Source: Sphagnum compactum
Taxonomy: Eukaryota > Bryophyta > Sphagnopsida > Sphagnales
Length of the DNA: 64,000 nt
NCBI GenBank assembly: GCA_965153455.1
Contig: OZ234501.1
Coordinates: 9,982,001-10,046,000 of the forward strand
Direction: 5' to 3'
Shown here: positions 34,101 through 45,689 of the stretch, piece after piece
Position numbering within the stretch: position 1 is the first letter of the stretch
Layout: the number at the start of each line of letters is the position of its first letter
The notes under the pieces: generated by a model
Told to the model about the DNA's origin: nothing
What the model saw: the letters and a program-made list of their open reading frames with translations, nothing else
Databases searched by the model: none
Program-made: the position numbers and the translations under genes

Positions 34101-34272
34101 GTTTTTTTTTTTTTTTTTTCAGCGATTTTGTCAAAAAACGTTGACGCCATTCGCCATGATGTACATGTTTGTAAATTGCATTTGTACAAGATACATTAAT
34201 GCACACATCCATCAAGGATTGAACCCAAGACCTCATGGTAGCACACTAAGGTTTTAACCACCAAACCACTTC
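34101..34272 (-). repeat. tRNA-derived SINE with poly(A) tail
   Basis: On the minus strand it starts near 34,272 with GGTTTGGTGGTTAAAACC (A-box type), followed by the B box GGGTTCAATCC (34,216-34,226). The body contains TTACAAACATGTACATCATGG and CGAATGGCGTCAACG, and it ends in an 18-base A run (T run at 34,102-34,119). This is the best-preserved of four or five related copies in the window. Such SINEs are transcribed by RNA polymerase III and moved by LINE machinery. Target duplications could not be set with confidence. Confidence 0.75.
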
Positions 34273-35674
34273 AAAACTTTATTAACAAAGAAGAAAAAAT
34301 TTAAGTTTACTGTGTTTGGCATGAAATGGTTTAGGAAATTCAAACTTTAACATACATTTTGTTTTTCAAAATTTATTCAAATGCACAAATGAAAACATGA
34401 TCTTGAAGTTTATTCAATAATGTATTAAAAATATATAATTTATAAAAATAAAATTTAAATGGTTAAACAAATAACTTGAAATTGCATATCATGAATAAAT
34501 CAACAAATCTTTTGTTGTTCAAATTGACCTAGAATCTTTGTGAATTCAATGTCAATTCAAAAATGCATTGATTAAGTATTTCACAATCTTATTTTCATTA
34601 CATAAAATATGTCCAATTTTCATAGAATTTTAAGGTTTTATTTTCCCCAATATGATAAAATACTATTTATTTATTTATTTTTACGATGTTGTTAAAATGG
34701 TAATCATCCACAAGAAGATTATCACATTTGGTTATAGAGAAGTAGTGTAGTTGGAAACTTGTTTAAATCCTTCAATATTATGGTTATTTATTATATATTA
34801 TTATAAAATTAATAATATATATTTCAAATTTGACCAAAAATTTTCTTTCAAAATAATCCTTCCTTGATGTTATTGCCACCTTAAATTGGTAGAAATTGGC
34901 GACAAGAAAAAACATTAACTAAGTAATCAATATAGTCATTTAATTATCAAGATCATATTTGTTTAACAAAACAAATCATACACCAATACAAATGATTAAT
35001 TACAAAACTTTGAAAAAAAATCGCAATATATATATGATGTAAGAGTATATTTTACAATTTTTTTTCCTTTGTAAAAGTAAAAGCAATTCAATTTGGTGAA
35101 ATTTTGGGATTAAATAGTTGGATTACCTCCCCCCCCCAACCAACACAATTTTTTTCTTTCAAATGTTTTTAACTTGGCAAGTGTTGTTGGAATTTTTTTT
35201 AAAAAAATAGTGCAAATTCCAAAAAAAATGTAAACAAAAAACAAATTGCCAAACAAATTGAGATCAAAAAAATTTAAGCAAAAAGGTTATTCCTAATGAG
35301 TAAAAGTATAAAAGTAATTTTAGTAATTCCAACATTAAACACATAAACAATTCCAACATCAAATTTATTTGAAAACTTTTAAGTTCAATATTTGAGATCA
35401 TTATAAGCTTTATCCAAAAAATTTGATTCAAAATAAATATTCATGATGTAACTATTTTTATTTTTATTTTGTGGTGAATTTGCACCATTTTGCAAACATA
35501 AAAATGGCCATCAACATCAACAAATTTTTTTAATTTTTCAATTTTTTTTAGTTTTGATAAAAAAAAATTACATTTAATTTTTTTATAAATGATGTAATTT
35601 TTCAATAGGTTCTAGGACTTGTAGCCAAAATATACAAATATTTTAACAAATTTTTATTTCCATATATGGCTTAC
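34273..35674. other. AT-rich intergenic DNA, no gene seen
   Basis: Very AT-rich with long A and T runs. The part near 34,684 resembles a stretch near 57,866 (GATGTTGTT followed by TGGTRATCATYCA), suggesting a further old dispersed repeat. Confidence 0.5.
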
Positions 35675-36160
35675 CGTAGTGCCACGAAAGGTTCGGGCGG
35701 GCTGTAACGATCAATTTAATTAATCTTGAGGAATTTTTTTGGAAAAGGTCCATCAGTGCTGCAGGAAATGCATTGTTTTCAAGGGAAAGGTCCAGTAATC
35801 TGCCAAAAAGGTCCATTACAGGTCCAAGCCAATTTCCATTTTTTTTTGTTTTGATGTTGTAAGCACACATGTGCAACATTCTGAGCATACATGCATTTAT
35901 CTGCATGCTGGGTTGGCTTTGGAAAGACATTTTGTGGGCCTGCCAGGCCTTGCTGATCAGTACAAGGTCGACCCCCCCCCGGAAACGAAGCAAAAAAGGT
36001 TCGTTACACGCGCGACAGCTCGAAGCTTTTTTTGGCGCCAAAAGGTCCGGTTTTGGGGGAAAACGTTCGTTACAGAAGTCCAAAAGTCATTTATTTGCCC
36101 AATAAAGGATCGTTTCGGCCTCCAGCCCAAATTCATTAACGAACCTTTCGTGGCACTACG
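35675..36160. mobile_element. 486-bp GC-rich DNA transposon with perfect 21-bp inverted repeats
   Basis: CGTAGTGCCACGAAAGGTTC(G) at 35,675-35,695 is perfectly inverted at 36,140-36,160. The interior is GC-rich between very AT-rich flanks. A word related to GTTCGTTACA recurs near both ends and internally (TGTAACGATC near 35,704, GGTTCGTTACAC near 35,998, GTTCGTTACAG near 36,065, ATTAACGAACC near 36,135). No protein is encoded that I recognise. The perfect termini suggest a young non-autonomous element. TACCGTA and TACGATA overlapping the ends might be a degenerate target duplication, so the superfamily is left open. Confidence 0.8.
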
Positions 36161-38571
36161 ATATAGCAAAACATGGTTAAATTTTCTTGTGGATGATCTT
36201 GAAGAAGATTACAAAATTGAAAAAATAAAAAGATTAAAAAAATCATTGATGTCATTTTTATTATCACCATTTATAATTCATTTTCATTTTTAGTTTTAAA
36301 TAAAAAATTAAAATTGATCTCTAAATATTTAAACATAAACCTATAACAAAAACAAGCTTAATTTTTTGATAAACCATGTTTAAAATAAAAATAATAAGTA
36401 TTAAATGTTGATAATTTTTCATAATAATAATAATAATAATCTAATCATTTTTTTTAACATGGATATTTCTCCCCCATACCCCAAGAGGAAACAATGGGAA
36501 GAAAATTAGGAATTATGATGCCTTTGGTGTGGCATCATGAACATTCATAATAAGAAACTTGTCCATGATACTTAAAACAAACTAGGGGAAAAACATACAT
36601 TTTAATTTACATAAATGTACAAGAATTTAATATATTAAATATTATAATTTAAAGGTTTACATGCATCCTAAACTTTGCATGCATGAATATTTTGACCTAA
36701 TCACCAACCCATTCAAATATAAATGTGAGACTTGTCAAATTTTTATACATCCATTTCAAAAAATTGTGATGAATGCAAAATGTAACTCATGAGTAATGGA
36801 TTTTACAACATTCAAAGTGAATGATTCAACTCATGTGCAAATGTTAATAGTTCAAGAGATACAAAAAATTCACCAACCCATTCAAGTGTAAATGTGAGGT
36901 ATTAAGTTATTCTGTGTGTTTCAATATATATTAATAAGTGCAATATGCAACATTTCAATAATGGTTTCAATAAGTTCAAAGTGAATGATTCGACTCATGT
37001 AAAGATGTTGATAGTTTAAGAAATATGAAAAAACTCACTAAACCATTCAAGTATAGTTGTAAAATATTGAGTTGCATGTGCTTTAGCACATTATAATGAG
37101 TGCAAAATGCAATTTGTTCATGTTTGTTTCTTTGATTAGTATGTTGTGTATAAATAGACATTTTTCTTATTCATAGGATTGCAAAAAAAATTATTTGATT
37201 TTGCATTTCTTTACAAAAATGCAATTTTGGCTTTTATGTAACTTAGTCTTGGATTTTTCCATGCTTCACTATTTGGCTATGTAATGGTTCCACAATGAAC
37301 ACCACTAAAGTATGTAGAAAAAGTTGTCCATTTGTAACCTTGTTCTTGTTAATTTGCTTGATGTTAGTCCAATCTTTTGATGTAGGGGTTTTTTGTTAGT
37401 GAAATTCATGGTGTTCACCCCATCAACATTTTTTTTAATACTCATATTTTTAATGATCCCCTTTTATTGAATTTTAATGTCGAAATTAAGAGGTTTAAAA
37501 ATCTTGTCATCTCATTCATTTCATTGTGGAAATTAAGAAATGCATTTTCATCTTGTACAATCTATCATATACAATTGATTAGATACAATTTCAAATTTTG
37601 TACATCTCGAACATGGACAACCCACAAAAATCTTCAAGAATCTAAGTAAGGCATTTCTACTTTCCCCTTCATGTTTCTAATATTTGTAACATTTACTAAA
37701 CATGTCCCATGGATGCTCACAATTGAACTTTCTTATGTTAAGAACTTAATTGACTTCTAAAACCCACATTTTGAATCATGATATTTGTTTATAATATTTT
37801 TTACAATCTTCAAAATTCCTAATACGTCTTTCTATCTAAGCTTTGAATCAATTTTCATTTTTGCATCATCTCACTATAAACTTCATTTATTCATGTTGAC
37901 ACACCATTAAACCTTGCTATAATTCCACAATGTGGTGGGAGTCTAAATTAGAAAGTCACATGCTAGTATACTTAACATTTTTCTTCCAACCAAACTACTA
38001 ACTATTCGTCCCATGTACCTATCTTCTCAACAACTTAAAATATTTAACTTCTAGGTGCCCTTTTCACATCAAATTGCATCTTGTCTCCATCTTCTCATTC
38101 TCCTCAATCCACAGAAGCCATTGCCCTCATTGCCACCTTTGTCATCAATTCAACCTCATCTCTTTAGCTTTCACAACATTCCAAGAACAAAAAACTTACA
38201 ACAAAAAAATAAACAATTCACACAAAGTAACAACAATAAACATGGTAATATACTTTAACAAAAGCATATAAGGACACAACATCTTGAAAAGACAATGACA
38301 TCAATTGTAGAAACCCATGCTCCTAGTTCATAAAAACATTGACTTTTAAAAATATCTTATATGAACATTCCTACAACACTAATGAAATGTTTTTGTCAAC
38401 CTTGAAGGAAGGTCACACACATGCCATTATATATTTGCCCAAACTATAATACCTTTTAAGATTCTTTTCTCATTCATACCGCCTCCATTTGTTTAATATA
38501 AAGGGAGTTTAAAAAATTTCCACTACTGCCACCTTCTCCTTGTCCATTTTTTTGCAAGTGTAAGTACCTTT
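36161..38571. other. AT-rich intergenic DNA, no gene seen
   Basis: No gene was recognised. It includes a short (AAT)n microsatellite near 36,421 and two similar stretches near 36,700-36,900 and 36,960-37,130 (GTGAATGATTCRACTCATGT, CACCAACCCATTCAAGTGTA type) that form a diverged duplication. Confidence 0.5.
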
Positions 38572-38956
38572 TGTTGGAAATTGACAATGGATCAATGAAA
38601 CAATAGAAACGATAAAAATACTAATTTTTACCATGAGTTCTCCACCTAACATTAGGATCACATAGATGTTGCTACAAACCTATGATCCACCCTTGAGCTT
38701 TGGCCTAATCTAAATAGGAAGTGACCACCTTCATGCAAATGTTACTTATCTTAAAAGTGCATACACATCCACATGCAAAAGGCCATCATCTCATGCATTG
38801 AAATATTTCACATTGAATTTAATTAAAAATATTTAAATAAACTTACTTAACATACCTCATAGTCCCCAAAGTATGTGCATGTAACACAAATACCTCAAGT
38901 AATTATAACTTGATAAAAGTAATTTAAGTAATTTGGTAGGAAGTTGATATCCAACA
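38572..38956 (-). repeat. Copia 3' LTR
   Basis: Begins TGTTGGAAATTGACAATGG and ends GTTGATATCCAACA on the plus strand, giving the usual TGTTGGA/TCCAACA ends. It aligns along its whole length with 44,192-44,581. Confidence 0.88.
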
Positions 38957-39202
38957 CCCCACTCAACAAACTATCAAGTTATGCACTTAATCACACCCAT
39001 CAAGTGTCGGAAATATTCATGCTTGTTAGCAGAAAATCCTTTGGTCAAAATATATGCAACCATATTCTCCATGTTGTAATACACCAATTTAACAAAATCT
39101 TCTTCAATATTTTTTCACACCAAACAATGATGTATTTCGATATGCTTTGTGTGAGCACAAAAGACTAGGTTCTTTGATAAAGATATGCAACTTTGATTGT
39201 CA

Positions 39203-39446
39203 TCATATATGACAATGGGTTTCATTTGTGAACACCAATGCTTCCAAAAAATGATAAAACCACATAACTTGCCTTGTTGCTTGCGAAGCTACCATATATT
39301 TAGCTTCTCTTGATGACATAACAATAAAGGCTTGTTTCTTCTTATTCCAGCTAATAACACCATTTCCCAATAAGAAAACATAACTTGATGTGGATTTGCG
39401 ATCATCCATATTGTCAACCCAATTTGCATCACTATCAGCACACATT
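39203..39446 (-). pseudogene. Copia RNase H domain
   Basis: The frame reads CADSDANWVDNMDDRKSTSS, then YVFLLGNGVISWNKKKQAF and SSREAKYMVASQATRQVMW. This matches the copia RNase H pattern (ADxDWAGDxDDRKSTSGY, LSSTEAEYxA). The first catalytic Asp is kept; the family TEAEY is REAKY here, so the second acidic position may be lost. Confidence 0.85.
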
Positions 39447-39474
39447 TGTGCGTTTCCATAAATAGTATCATATC

Positions 39475-39850
39475 CCTAGTATTGGGATATTTTCTTTGGT
39501 AAACATCCTTTTCAGAATGCACATGGCCCGTATTGTTTCCATCAATTCTTTGGTTATGATAAACGTCCCTTTTGAAATGCATAAATCTAGCCCCTCATGT
39601 TCTTGTTAGAACCTTGGTTATGACTTATATTTCTTTTGAAATGTGCCTGATGTTAACTATGGTTTACATTCTTGTTAGAATGAGCCTGACCCTTCATGTT
39701 CCTTTTGAAACCTTGATTATGGTTTACATTCTCATTAGGATGAACCTAGCCCTTCATTTGCTTTTCAAAACCCTGGCTATAACTTACATTCCTTTTAAAA
39801 CATGCCTAGACCTAGTTATGGTTAACATCTTAGTCAAAATGCATTTTACC
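39475..39850 (-). repeat. Tandem repeat array between RT and RNase H (20-residue units)
   Basis: DNA units of about 45-60 bp containing TTATGGTTTACATTCTNGTT and relatives repeat about six or seven times. On the minus strand they encode a degenerate peptide repeat, HSNKNVNHNQGFKRNMKGQA and variants, in one frame apart from scattered stops. The array lies exactly between the RT end (GLCFRRNIKDVIMG) and the RNase H start (CADSDANW), which are only a few residues apart in ordinary copia elements. It could have arisen by repeated duplication of the local FRRN-KDV segment. Confidence 0.72.
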
Positions 39851-40884
39851 CATAATAACATCCTTGATATTTCTTCTGAAACATAGACCAAAATCCATTG
39901 TGCCTTTCAAATAATGGAAAATTTGTTTCATTACAATCCAATGTGATTGCCCAAGATTAGCCATAAAATGATTCACAACCCCCATTGCTTGTGCAATATC
40001 AAGTTTTGTGCATACCATTGCATGTACATGAGACTTCCAATAACATTTTGAAACGAAATAACTCGAATTACTTCCAAGTTTGCACCATTTTGAGGACCCA
40101 TATCCTTCGAAAGCTTGCAATTGGTCATAAATGGAGTTTGTATTGGCTTATTTTCAACCATTCCAAATTGCCTCAATATACCTTCAATGTACTTGTTTCG
40201 TTCGGTCTTGTTGAACATGATTTATTTGTATTCCTATGCAATACTAGATCTCATTTAAAGATCCATCCTTTTTAATTTCTTCGAAAGATTATCCTTTATC
40301 TCTTTCAACAAAGTCAAGTCATTAGAGGCCAAAATCAAATCATCAACATACAAAGTTATGATCACATAAAAGTTTTCTTGAACTCTCTTAAAATAAACAC
40401 TATGGTTAAGTAGAGCTCTTTTGAAAGCCCTAAAATAAGAAATATGCATTAATCTTGTGATTCCATTCATGAGGAAATTACTTCAAACCATACAAGGATT
40501 TTTGAAACTTACATACCATATTTTCTTTACCTTGACCACAAAACCCTTTGGTTGTTGCATATATATTTCCTCTAAAATATCTCCATTTAGAAAGGTAGTT
40601 TTAACATCAATTTGATGCCCCTTGAGATCGTCAATGGTTGTAACTACAAGTATAGCTCGAATTGATTCTATTTGTGCAATAGGGGAGAAGGTTTCATTAA
40701 AATCAATATGTTCAACTTGTGTGAATCCCCTAGCCATCAAACAAACCTTTTGTTTTACAACAGAAACATCAACATTATATTTGATCTTGAAGATCCATTT
40801 ATAATTCACTAGTTTACGATTAGGTGGAAAAGGAAAAAAAATCCAAGTCTTATTGTTTGGTAAAGACTGAAAATAAAAATCCAT
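39851..40884 (-). pseudogene. Copia reverse transcriptase
   Basis: Read right to left: YKWIFKIKYN, CLMARGFTQVEHIDFNETFSPI, GHQIDVKTTFLNGDILEEIY, MQQPKGFV, the catalytic LYVDDLILASND, IGSLMYMQW and YLKGTMDFGLCF. All are copia RT landmarks in the right order. The frame changes at least three times and KTAFLNG reads KTTFLNG, so no functional enzyme is possible. Confidence 0.9.
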
Positions 40885-41136
40885 GGCCTTTTTCCAACGT
40901 TATGAATCTTCACCATTCAAAGCTTCACAAAAGAATGGGGTTCATCAACATCATGGTACAAAACTCATGAAGGAGTTGCATATTTTTCAACCATTGTTGG
41001 ATTTTCTTACACTTGTTGAAGAATTCTTCCATCTTCCATCTCTGGTTCTTGATTTAGAACCATCTATTTGATCCAAAACTGTTAAAGTTTTTGGATTCAT
41101 CAAAGATAACATCATGACTAATGATAACATATTGGC

Positions 41137-41985
41137 TTATAGGGTTGTACAATTTATACCCCTTAGTTTTTTCATAATAACCAATGAATACGCATTTGAC
41201 ACCTTTGGAATCCAACTTTGTCCATGTTTACTAATTTGGCACATGAGCAAATGCAACAAACCAAAAACACACAAATGATTTATGGAAAGTTTGTATTCAC
41301 ACCAAACCTTTCCTAGTCTCATGTTGGAAATTGTTTTGGTAAAGATTTGATTATGGATATATCTTGTAGTTACCATTATTTCTGCCCAAAATCTATGATT
41401 TAGTTTCATATGTCGTAGCATACATCTCACATTTTCAACAAGTGTTTGATTTTTCCTTTTAGTTACATTATTTTGCTTTGGTGTGTATGAAATGGTTGTT
41501 TGCTTTACAATGCCATTTTGCTTGTAAAATGTATTGAAATTTTTTAAGTTATACTCCCCACCTCCATCACATCTGATTGCTTTGATCTTCCTTCCAATTT
41601 GATTTTTTAGCAAATTTTTGAAACCTTAAGCATACCAAATTTAGTTTTCATGGTATAAAGAAATGTCTTCCTAGAGAAATCATCAATGAAGGTTAGAAAA
41701 TACTTTGCCCTTCCATGAGATGTTGCCATGGGGGCACATGGGTTTGTGTGCACAAGCGTAAAAAATTCCTTTGCATGAAAACCCACACTCAAAGGGAATG
41801 GGGTACAATGGTGTTTACCATACACACATCCATCATAGAAACGCAAGTCATGATCTCCATTGAGATCCATGCCTTCAACAAGTTTACTTCTTTCCATGGT
41901 TGTTGAAGTCTACATATAGACATGTATGAGTTTATGATGCCACAAGTCACACTCCTTGTAATTTTAGTGCTACATTTTGTAATCA
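41137..41985 (-). pseudogene. Copia integrase
   Basis: The frames give GCVYGKHH-type zinc-finger remnants, YFLTFIDDFSRKTFLY, IRCDGGGEYNLKNF, GIVKQTTISYTPKQN and ENVRCMLRHMKLNHRFWAE. These match the copia integrase HHCC and D,D35E core. At the first catalytic position (family VHTDxCGPM) the sequence reads LVHTNPCAPM, so Asp is replaced by Asn. Frameshifts split the domain. Confidence 0.9.
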
Positions 41986-42409
41986 ATTATTGAGCAATTC
42001 TAACCAACTTATATAACCTTCCTTCTTGAATACTTTCAACAATCACCTTGTTTGAATAAGAAAACTTCAACCAACATTTGGTGGCTTCAAATTTCACCTT
42101 AAAACCTTGCTATGTTAACTAATTAATCAATAATAAATTCTTTACCAACTTTGGGACATAAAACACATTTCCAATACACTTGGAAATCCCATTTGGTGAG
42201 TTGTAAACAATAGTGTCTTTCCCACATACATCATGCATATTATTGTCTCCAAGATATATTTTGTGATTCAAAGTAAACTACTCAAAGGTTGAAAATACTG
42301 CCTTTTGAAAGGTCAAATGTTGTGAAGCTCCAAAATCAACAAACCGTGCATCCCCACAAATTGAAGAAATAAATTAAAAAATCATAAGAAATTCAGTTTT
42401 GCTTGTTGT

Positions 42410-42570
42410 GGTTACTTTGTGAAAAACCTTTGAATTTGTTCTTCCAATTTTGTTTCTTTTTGTGACGAAATTCTTTTGCAAAATGGCCTTTGGTGCCACA
42501 ATTGTAGCAAGCTCCTTTCTTCTTTTGCTTTTCATTCTTGAACTTCCTTTAATCTACAACGCTTTTGAAA
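42410..42570 (-). pseudogene. Copia gag zinc knuckle
   Basis: The minus strand reads CYNCGTKGHFAKEF flanked by Lys-rich sequence. This is the CCHC nucleocapsid knuckle CX2CX4HX4C with the last Cys changed to Phe. It adjoins the left end of the nested 798-bp element. Confidence 0.75.
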
Positions 42571-42625
42571 AACACCCTTGATACTTAGTGCTTCATGTCT
42601 TCTACCATGGTTAAATTACATTTTT

Positions 42626-43423
42626 GGGTGAAAACACACTACATGGGGGCCAAAAATGTTGTCACATTGTATTGTTTTCTAGGGGTGTCCATGTTTGAAC
42701 TTCAACCATGGTAATATTGGAACATATTTTTCCAAAATTTTTGCATAATATGGTAGACTATAACACAAAGAATTCAATTGAAAAGAAAATTCCTTTTACC
42801 AACTTATATTGTGAGGTTCCAAAGTATATTTGTGGCAAAAAAATGTATGTCATTATGTATTAAAAAATTGCAAATATACTCAAAAAATGATTGAAATGAT
42901 TTTTAGTTTTTACGAAATTTGTAGTATTTATTAAACATTGTGATTCCATATAATTGGAATAAGTTTGTGAGCCATATGAAGAGTTTGATAATTATCATAT
43001 CACAAATGGGTGTTTTTGGGGGTTATGACCATAAATATGTGGTAAATTTAGCATTTTGACAAACTATCACTTTCAAATGAAAGATGACAAGATATGTGAG
43101 GTGGGTAATTTTTTAAATTTTCATTTTAGACACTTTTTGGCTAACTATTTCAAACCCAAACCTAGTTCAGTCCAAAAATAAAAACAAGCTCTATTATATT
43201 GTATATACCATAAATATATTCAATATTCCTTGAATGTAAAATTTTACAATTTATTTATTTATTCAAATAATATTAAATATCATTAACCTTGTGAAAATCA
43301 AAATATCAAGCCCAAACACCAAAGTGAAACTCAAAATTAAATGCAATACGTTTTGCAGAAATATACTTTACATACGTGTCATGAAAGTGCCCAAAGTGGC
43401 CCCCTCATAGTGTGCTTTCACCC
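42626..43423. mobile_element. 798-bp element nested in the copia gag region
   Basis: Left terminus GGGTGAAAACACACTACATG followed by GGGGGCCA. Right terminus, complemented, GGGTGAAAGCACACTATGAG followed by GGGGGCCA. About 23 of 27 bases match. It separates the capsid-like part of gag from the zinc knuckle, as expected of an insertion. Flanks TTTT and GTTT are only a partial match for a 4-bp duplication. The interior is AT-rich and non-coding. The GGGTGAAA start is shared with the MITE at 17,699. Confidence 0.7.
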
Positions 43424-43599
43424 GTTTCACTTATATCACAATTCTTCTTGCAACAATTGTTCACATAATAACTCCATAGACAATTGATAAGTGCAAATAT
43501 TAAGTGAAACCATAAGGGTACAAAAAGATGGTGGCAAACTCTCTAAAAGTGTATGCCAAATTTCATCTGAAACTTAATGATCAATGTTTGTTAATTGAC

Positions 43600-44010
43600 T
43601 TGCAATTATCCGAATCTTGTCAAAATGAGCTTACACCGAGGTGCCTTCCTAATCCCATTTTAAGATTGTAAAGCTCTAAACGTAATTGCAATCTGTTGCC
43701 AACATGTGTTCTTTCAAATGTTGCACAAAAATTGTCCCATGCATCTTTTATAGTTTTTACACATTGTGTTACATGATGCAATATAATATCAATAACATTT
43801 AAGAGAATTGTTCCACGAGCCAATTTGTCCTTCTTCGTGAATAAGCAATGTTCAAGAGTGCTTCCTTTAGGAATAATCTCTCCAAATTCAACTTCTAGTG
43901 GTAATAATTTTCTTGAGGTGATTTCCCACAAATCCTTTTCATGCAAGAAAAATTTCATCTTCATTTTCCATGTATGAAAGTTATTGCCATTCAACTTTTC
44001 AATATTTCAA
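43600..44010 (-). pseudogene. Copia gag (capsid-like, UBN2 type)
   Basis: The translation contains LNGNNFHTWKMKMKFFLHEK, DLWEITSR, TIKDAWDNFCATFERTHVGN and RLQLRLELYNLKMG. This follows the copia gag pattern (GxNFxxWKxxMxxxL, AWDxLxxxFExxxxxNRLxLRxxLYxxKM). About 130 codons are recognisable before the frame is lost. Confidence 0.88.
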
Positions 44011-44179
44011 GCATTAGAAATGGGCAACATGATTGTGAGTAGAACGACATTATAAAACAAAACACTTAGAGCTTTGAAATTTTTATCAACATGCTAAAAA
44101 AAAAAAACACACCTAATGTTTCAAAGCTTTCAAGAATTGCAGAAAATAGCTTAATCTCTCCTTCCCTAAAAACAACCAT

Positions 44180-44191
44180 GTTCTGATACCA
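44180..44191 (-). other. Primer binding site (initiator tRNA-Met)
   Basis: The minus strand reads TGGTATCAGAAC directly after the 5' LTR. Plant copia elements typically carry TGGTATCAGAGC here, complementary to the 3' end of initiator tRNA-Met. Confidence 0.88.
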
Positions 44192-44581
44192 TGATGGAAA
44201 TTGACAATGGATTAATGAGAGAATAAAAATGACAAAAACATTGATTTTTACCATGAGCTCTTCATCGGCTAACATTAGGATCACATAGATGTTGCTACAA
44301 ACTTGTGATCCACCCCAAGCTCTAGCCAAATCTAAATAGGAGGTGAACACCTTCATGCAAATGTTACCTACTTTAAAAGTGTTGCATGCACAACCACATG
44401 CATAAGGCCATCATCTCATGCATTGAGATATTTCACATTAAACTTAACTAGAGATATTTAAGCAAACTTACTTAACATATCTCATAGTCTTAAAAGTATG
44501 TACATGTAACACAAATATGTCAAGTACCTATAACTTGGTAAAAGTAATTTAAGTAATTTGGTAGGAAGTTGATATCCAACA
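44192..44581 (-). repeat. Copia 5' LTR
   Basis: Aligns with 38,572-38,956 throughout (for example ACATTAGGATCACATAGATG and TTTGGTAGGAAGTTGATATC). Its inner end reads TGATGGAAATT on the plus strand, with one base changed from TGTTGG. Many substitutions and small indels separate the two LTRs. Confidence 0.88.
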
Positions 44582-44586
44582 CCTTC

Positions 44587-45289
44587 AAACTAGGGCATCC
44601 ATCTTCTTATTGTATATAAACATAGGTGAATTGTATGCATCATCCACCAAATTTGATCCATTTTCAGGTCACTACTTTTGGATGGCATTGTCAAGCATTA
44701 GTCTTCACTTGCAATGAAATTCCAATAGGTAATTGGATTGCTTTAGAAATCACATTTAGAAATTCCAATTTGTGGGTTACACAAACCACATATCATCTTT
44801 TGAAAGTTATTGCAAACTGTGCAAAAAGTTTGGATTAAAAATCCAAATCATAATCACATAAATCTTGTAGTCATGCAACCCATTTTTTGTTACCCAAACT
44901 CCGACCTCTATTTGAATTATGGCTCTACTTTCACCAATTCTTTTTAGTTCACAATTGGGTACAAGTCGAAGTTTGTTCGAATCTAGTAGGAATATGGTAG
45001 ATCTATAGCAGACATTGCAAAAATGTTCTACTTTGTGCAACTAGGACCAAATACCTCGATATATGAATAAAATAATTACATCCAGATATACAATGAACAG
45101 AAAACTAAGATGGCGATAAATGATAAATGATATAGTACAAGCTTTTTAGCTTTAACATCCCTTTCCTCCTTTCACAACACTTACATCATTAATGTGGTCA
45201 AAACAATTAAGAAATCCATCATCAAAACAAAACCGAAATGAGGCTTTTTCATTAGCTGGGACAGGCAGCCATCTCTGCTGGTTCCACTT
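44587..45289. other. Intergenic DNA, no gene seen
   Basis: Sequence of mixed composition with short frames only. Nothing was recognised. Confidence 0.5.
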
Positions 45290-45299
45290 GTAATGGGAG

Positions 45300-45672
45300 G
45301 CCAGTTTCACTTGTAACCTGGATTGATGGTGAAGAACATGCTTGAGATCAGAATCAACAGTGTGGAAAGCCCATCCATTACGTGGTAGAACAGGCTGTGG
45401 TAGAACCCATTATCACCTAGGAACGGCTCTTATCTCTTCCAACCAGGCTCACCATGTTCCTGGGGCCTGTTCCATAGTAAGTTACCTGTTGGCATATGAT
45501 AAGCCATAGATTTGCCCAACACTGATTCATACCAAGATTGTGCAAGTATTGATGGTTTCAGATCTCCTCGCGGGTTCGTCCAAGTCAAGGAATAGGTAAC
45601 TTTTGGCTTGCCATACCAAGTAAATTGGTAACGTTCAAATCTGAACTTGGGGAAAATGAACTTAAGGGCTGA
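45300..45672 (-). pseudogene. Unidentified coding-like fragment
   Basis: From about 45,672 down to a TAA near 45,444 the minus strand is open for about 75 codons with a coding look: FRFERYQFTWYGKPKVTYSL, TWTNPRGDLKPSILAQSWYE, YHMPTGNLLWNRPQEHGEPG. After the stop the same frame continues with DNGFYHSLFYHVMDGLSTLL and a hydrophobic stretch, ending near 45,330. Its high Trp/Tyr/Pro content is unlike the chance frames of this window. I cannot name the family; it is probably an exon of a host gene, now a pseudogene. Confidence 0.45.
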
Positions 45673-45689
45673 AACAGTTTAAGGCCCCA

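Larger units (their letters stand above)
38572..44581 (-). mobile_element. Ty1/copia LTR retrotransposon, decayed
   Basis: LTRs at 38,572-38,956 and 44,192-44,581 bound a minus-strand element with the order gag, zinc knuckle, integrase, reverse transcriptase, RNase H, which defines the copia type. The PBS next to the upstream LTR reads TGGTATCAGAAC on the minus strand, complementary to initiator tRNA-Met. A purine-rich GAGTGGGG abuts the other LTR. Flanking CCTTT (38,567-38,571) and CCTTC (44,582-44,586) are a 4-of-5 match for a target duplication. LTRs are visibly diverged and the frames broken, so the element is old and dead. A 798-bp element sits inside gag, and an unusual tandem array separates RT from RNase H. 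Confidence 0.92.

Noticed and set aside
39572-39886. Plus-strand 104-codon repetitive protein
   Set aside because: It is antisense to the copia element. The coding-strand reading continues the RT to RNase H frame, so the plus frame is a shadow of the repeat.
42637-43412. CACTA element starting at CACTACATGGGGGCC inside the copia
   Set aside because: The inverted repeat extends eleven bases further out (GGGTGAAA...), and the trinucleotides next to CACTAC differ (ACA and TGC), so it is not a CACTA insertion.
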